DNA of 64,000 nt from Steroidobacteraceae bacterium (GTDB taxonomy: Bacteria > Pseudomonadota > Gammaproteobacteria > Steroidobacterales > Steroidobacteraceae), in NCBI GenBank assembly GCA_019683695.1, contig JADGHX010000006.1:1-64000 (forward strand), written 5' to 3'. Below, piece after piece: positions 60,804 to 64,000 of the stretch. The stretch's first letter is position 1, and each line of letters starts with the position of its first letter. Below the pieces are notes generated by a model that did no database searches, was not told the origin of the DNA, and worked only from the letters and a program-made list of their open reading frames with translations. Position numbers and translations under genes: made by a program.

Positions 60804-61619
60804 CTACTCTCCTGGCTTGCGCTCGATGTTGATACCGGGATTGCCATGCTCGTCCACGCTGTCCCGGTTATTCTGAGCGCAGATGTATTCCATCATCTTC
60901 CAGTCACGGTGGCGCTGGTAGCGTGCCGTGGTGGTGTAGGGCTCCACGAACACCTCGGGGTCCTCGCGCGTGGTGACGATCTCCAGCACGTCGGGCTCGA
61001 CGAGGCGGATGCGTTCGGTGATTCGGAGCTTGTCGCTGTGCCCGTTGATGCCGCTCAGCGGGCTGGTCTCGGGCAGGATGCCGATCGTCTCCACGACGAG
61101 CGTGTCACCTTCCCAGTGGCCGACCGAGGTGCCCTGGTAGGTGGGATCCGGATTCTCCGGCAGGGGGGATCCGTCCGTGTAAATGCGGCGCACGAGCGAA
61201 TACGTCTCGATGAGAATCGTCACGCGCCCCGGCGAGAACAGGAACTCGATCGGATACGGCTGCAGCATGCTCCCGGGAAGCCCCGGCGGCACGCAGTTCG
61301 CGACGTTGGAGATGAAGTTGATGCCGGGCGTGGTGCGGTTCTTCTCCTGGTACGCGGCGTACTGGGCCGCGTAGGCGGGCGTCACCTTGGGGGGTTCCGG
61401 CGGAGGGCCGCCACGACCCGGGCGAGCCACCGGCTCCCACACGCCGCTCCAGTCCGGAAGCTTCGCGATCTCGGCGTAGCCGTTCTGCGCGCCCGGGCCG
61501 GAGCCCGCTGCTGCTTGCCCCGCCGCTGAAGAATCCGCGTTGGAGCCGGTGCAACCGGCCAACGCTCCCAATGCAACTGCCGCCGCCGTCAGCGCGACGC
61601 GAATGCGGAGTCGCTCCAT
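60804..61619 (-). CDS. Exported lipoprotein of unknown function
   Basis: Lipobox-like ALGALAGCTGS; WSGVWEPVARPG; 3-bp gap to the DUF6152-like gene. Confidence 0.72.
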   Translation of the reverse strand: MERLRIRVALTAAAVALGALAGCTGSNADSSAAGQAAAGSGPGAQNGYAEIAKLPDWSGVWEPVARPGRGGPPPEPPKVTPAYAAQYAAYQEKNRTTPGINFISNVANCVPPGLPGSMLQPYPIEFLFSPGRVTILIETYSLVRRIYTDGSPLPENPDPTYQGTSVGHWEGDTLVVETIGILPETSPLSGINGHSDKLRITERIRLVEPDVLEIVTTREDPEVFVEPYTTTARYQRHRDWKMMEYICAQNNRDSVDEHGNPGINIERKPGE

Positions 61620-61823
61620 GGGCCCCCCTTTCTGACTGATCTGCTCGGTTCTCTGGACACGTCGCCGTATCCGCCGACGCGGATTCTAGGCGAGTAGACG
61701 GATTGCGTGCGTCGCGCGAGAGCGCGGCCGCTCTCGCGCTCCACGAGGCGAACGCGGGAATGCGGTTTGCGGCCGCGCCACGATCGGAGAATGGTTATCC
61801 GGGACACTTGAGGAGAGCGCATC

Positions 61824-62252
61824 ATGGCCACGAGACAAGCGCACGCGCGATGGGAAGGCACGCTCAGGGAAGGCAAGGGCACGGTCGATTTTGCGGGTGG
61901 GCATTTCAACGCGCCGTACTCGTTCCAGTCGCGGTTCGGCGAGGGCGCCGGCACCAATCCGGAAGAGCTGCTGGGCGCGGCTCACGCGAGCTGCTTCGCC
62001 ATGGCGCTCTCGTTGGCGTTGACGGAAGCGGGTCTCAAACCGCGGTACGTGGATGCCACGGCGCATGTGACGATCGCCCCGAAGGATGGCGGATTCGCGA
62101 TTACGCGCAGTCACCTCGTGTGCGAAGCGGATGTCCCCGGAACGGACAACGCCACGTTCGTGAAGCACGCGGAGTCGGCAAAAGCGAATTGCCCCGTATC
62201 GAAGGCCCTGGCGGGAACGGACATCACGCTCGAGGCCAAGCTTCGCGCGTGA
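61824..62252 (+). CDS. OsmC-family peroxiredoxin
   Basis: NPEELLGAAHASCFAMALSLAL and AESAKANCPVSKAL cysteine motifs. Confidence 0.92.
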   Translation: MATRQAHARWEGTLREGKGTVDFAGGHFNAPYSFQSRFGEGAGTNPEELLGAAHASCFAMALSLALTEAGLKPRYVDATAHVTIAPKDGGFAITRSHLVCEADVPGTDNATFVKHAESAKANCPVSKALAGTDITLEAKLRA

Positions 62253-62262
62253 GGCGTGCCGC

Positions 62263-62889
62263 TCACTCCGCGCGGGCGCGTGCTTTCTTGTGGCGGCCGG
62301 GTCGCGCGCGGCCCGTGGGGCGTACCGGTTTGCCCGCCGCCCTGACATCCGCCGGGCCCGCCACAGGCGCGCGCGCATTGGCAGAGTGGCCGGCACGAGC
62401 GCCTCTCACGGTGAGCTTGTCGACCGGGACCACGATTTCCTTGTGCTCGCTCGTGCCCAGAAGCGATGCAGCCACCTTGGGCGCCGAGATCGCCTCCTGC
62501 AGCGTCATCTTGTCCAGCTCGTAGAGGAAGGCATCCATCGCCCGGCGCAAGCCGCTGCGCAGGTTGCACGCGGGGAGGATTGCACAGAAGTACGGAGTGC
62601 GCGTGTCGTGGCATGCGACCACGGCGAAATCCTTCTCCGCCGCGCGCACGATCGTGCCCACCGAGATGTGCCCGGGAGGGCGCGCCAGCCGCGCGCCGCC
62701 GGCGCGGCCGCGCGTGGTCTCGATGAAGCCCTGTTGCGCCAGCTCGTGCACGATCTTCGTGAGGTGGTTGCGCGAGATGGAGTACGCGCGGGCCATTTCG
62801 TCGATGGTGGCGCCGCGGCCCTCCTGCCAGGTGAGGGCCAGATACATCATCACGCGAAGCGCGTAATCCGTGTACGTGGTCAGATGCAT
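62263..62889 (-). CDS. nsrR: Rrf2-family regulator, NsrR-like, with basic C-terminal extension
   Basis: MHLTTYTDYALRVMMYLA...YSISRNHLTKIVHELAQQGFIETTRGRAGGARL; Cys ligands ACHDTRTPYFCAILPACNLR. Confidence 0.85.
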   Translation of the reverse strand: MHLTTYTDYALRVMMYLALTWQEGRGATIDEMARAYSISRNHLTKIVHELAQQGFIETTRGRAGGARLARPPGHISVGTIVRAAEKDFAVVACHDTRTPYFCAILPACNLRSGLRRAMDAFLYELDKMTLQEAISAPKVAASLLGTSEHKEIVVPVDKLTVRGARAGHSANARAPVAGPADVRAAGKPVRPTGRARPGRHKKARARAE

Positions 62890-63184
62890 ATTCGTGGACG
62901 CCGGCGGCCGGCCCCCCGTAATAGATGCACGCACGATACAGCAAAGCACGGCCGAATGCCTGCGTGTCGACGTGCCAGGACGGGCCGCCGCGGGCAACTC
63001 GGGCAGCTCCCGTGAGCGGGGAGCGCAGCGTGATCTCCATCAATTTCCAGCGTAGAACTACGTAGCACTTTCAGCTCGGTTGCACAGCAGCTCACTCCCT
63101 GCGGAACAAGCTGCGAATGCGCGCGACCACGAGCCGGTGCAAGGCGCAATCGTCTCGAATCCGAGCGAACCACGGCATTGCAAA

Positions 63185-63207
63185 TAGATGCATGCGGTAT
63201 ATATCTT
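63185..63207. promoter_or_regulatory. Candidate NsrR operator
   Basis: TAGATGCAT-GCGGT-ATATATCTT compared with NsrR consensus AAGATGYATTTNAAATRCATCTT: same half-site length and 5-nt spacer. Confidence 0.6.
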
Positions 63208-63309
63208 TTCCGCCGCGACGACCGGAATTCCCCGGCGATTCGCGGCAAGCCTCCCGGAGCGCCGCGAGCTCGCGGCAGAGGATCGCGCAGCGTCGCAGGA
63301 GACGCTCTG

Positions 63310-64000
63310 ATGATGAAACGAGACACGCACGTCGGAAGCGGGGCACGCGCAGCAGCCCTTGCTCTCTTGAGCAGCGTGGCAGTCACAACGCTGTCGTCCG
63401 CGGAACCGGCGAGCATCTCCAGCGTGGAACGGGTTTCGCCATCGGCGGCCTCCAGTCGCAGTGTCCCGGCCCCGGCGCGCACCGCCTTGCGGTACGACTG
63501 GGATTACCCCGTGATCGATTACTCCGGCAAGGCCGTGCAGAACGACATCGCGCGCTTGCAGGAGCGCATCGATCGTGGAGAAGTGAAGCTCGAGTACCAC
63601 CCGCCGCGCGGGTATCTCGATTCCATTCTCAAGGCGCTCGGCATCGACCCCAGCTCGCAGACGCTCGTGCACTCCAAGACGAGCCTGCAGAAGGACGTGA
63701 TCGATCCCGACCACCCGCGGGCCATCTACTTCAATGACGAGACCTACGTGGCCTGGGTGCAGAACTCCGACCTGCTCGAGTTCGTCACCATGGATCGCGA
63801 CAAGGGGCCGGTGTTCTACAGCATGCATAACGTGGAAGGCGGCCCGCTGCACCTCGACCGTGAGATGCATCGCTGTCTCACCTGCCACGATACGTATTCC
63901 ATGTCCGGCGGCGGCGTGCCCCGGTTCCTCTTCGTCTCCACGCTCGTTGCGACGAATGGCGAGTTCCTCGTGCCGAATCTCTCCCGGGACACGACGGACG
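63310..64000 (+). CDS. Exported CxxCH (c-type heme) protein, N-terminal part; runs off window
   Basis: Open frame from ATGATGAAACGAGAC to the window end; leader AAALALLSSVAVTTLSSAEP; HRCLTCHDTYSMSGGGVPRFLF. Confidence 0.75.
   Translation, partial: MMKRDTHVGSGARAAALALLSSVAVTTLSSAEPASISSVERVSPSAASSRSVPAPARTALRYDWDYPVIDYSGKAVQNDIARLQERIDRGEVKLEYHPPRGYLDSILKALGIDPSSQTLVHSKTSLQKDVIDPDHPRAIYFNDETYVAWVQNSDLLEFVTMDRDKGPVFYSMHNVEGGPLHLDREMHRCLTCHDTYSMSGGGVPRFLFVSTLVATNGEFLVPNLSRDTTD

Overview
This is a GC-rich window with typical proteobacterial (probably gammaproteobacterial) gene content; I cannot fix the taxon from sequence alone. It is mostly densely coded chromosome: three orphan hybrid histidine kinases, stress and envelope genes (ExoIII, DUF4142, USP, CBS, OsmC, Dps, FtsH, HtrA, MscS, BamA-like, two outer-membrane barrels), and trehalose/maltose metabolism (otsBA, GH13, a beta-PGM–GH65 fusion). 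No rRNA, CRISPR array, prophage or transposase was recognised, and I saw no tRNA by eye. The points most worth following up are: (1) a translationally coupled kynureninase-like + PrnB/DUF1864 (IDO-superfamily) gene pair downstream of a POT peptide transporter; (2) an NsrR-type Rrf2 regulator with a near-consensus NsrR palindrome upstream of an uncharacterised CxxCH protein that runs off the window; (3) a dispersed, apparently non-coding ~310-365 bp repeat present twice, 46 kb apart, bordered by a 40-bp unit; (4) a degenerate ~101-bp tandem array upstream of a solitary bamA-like gene coupled to a DUF4397 gene; (5) a compact cluster of three DnaA boxes far from any replication gene. All calls come from reading the sequence and supplied translations; no searches were run.
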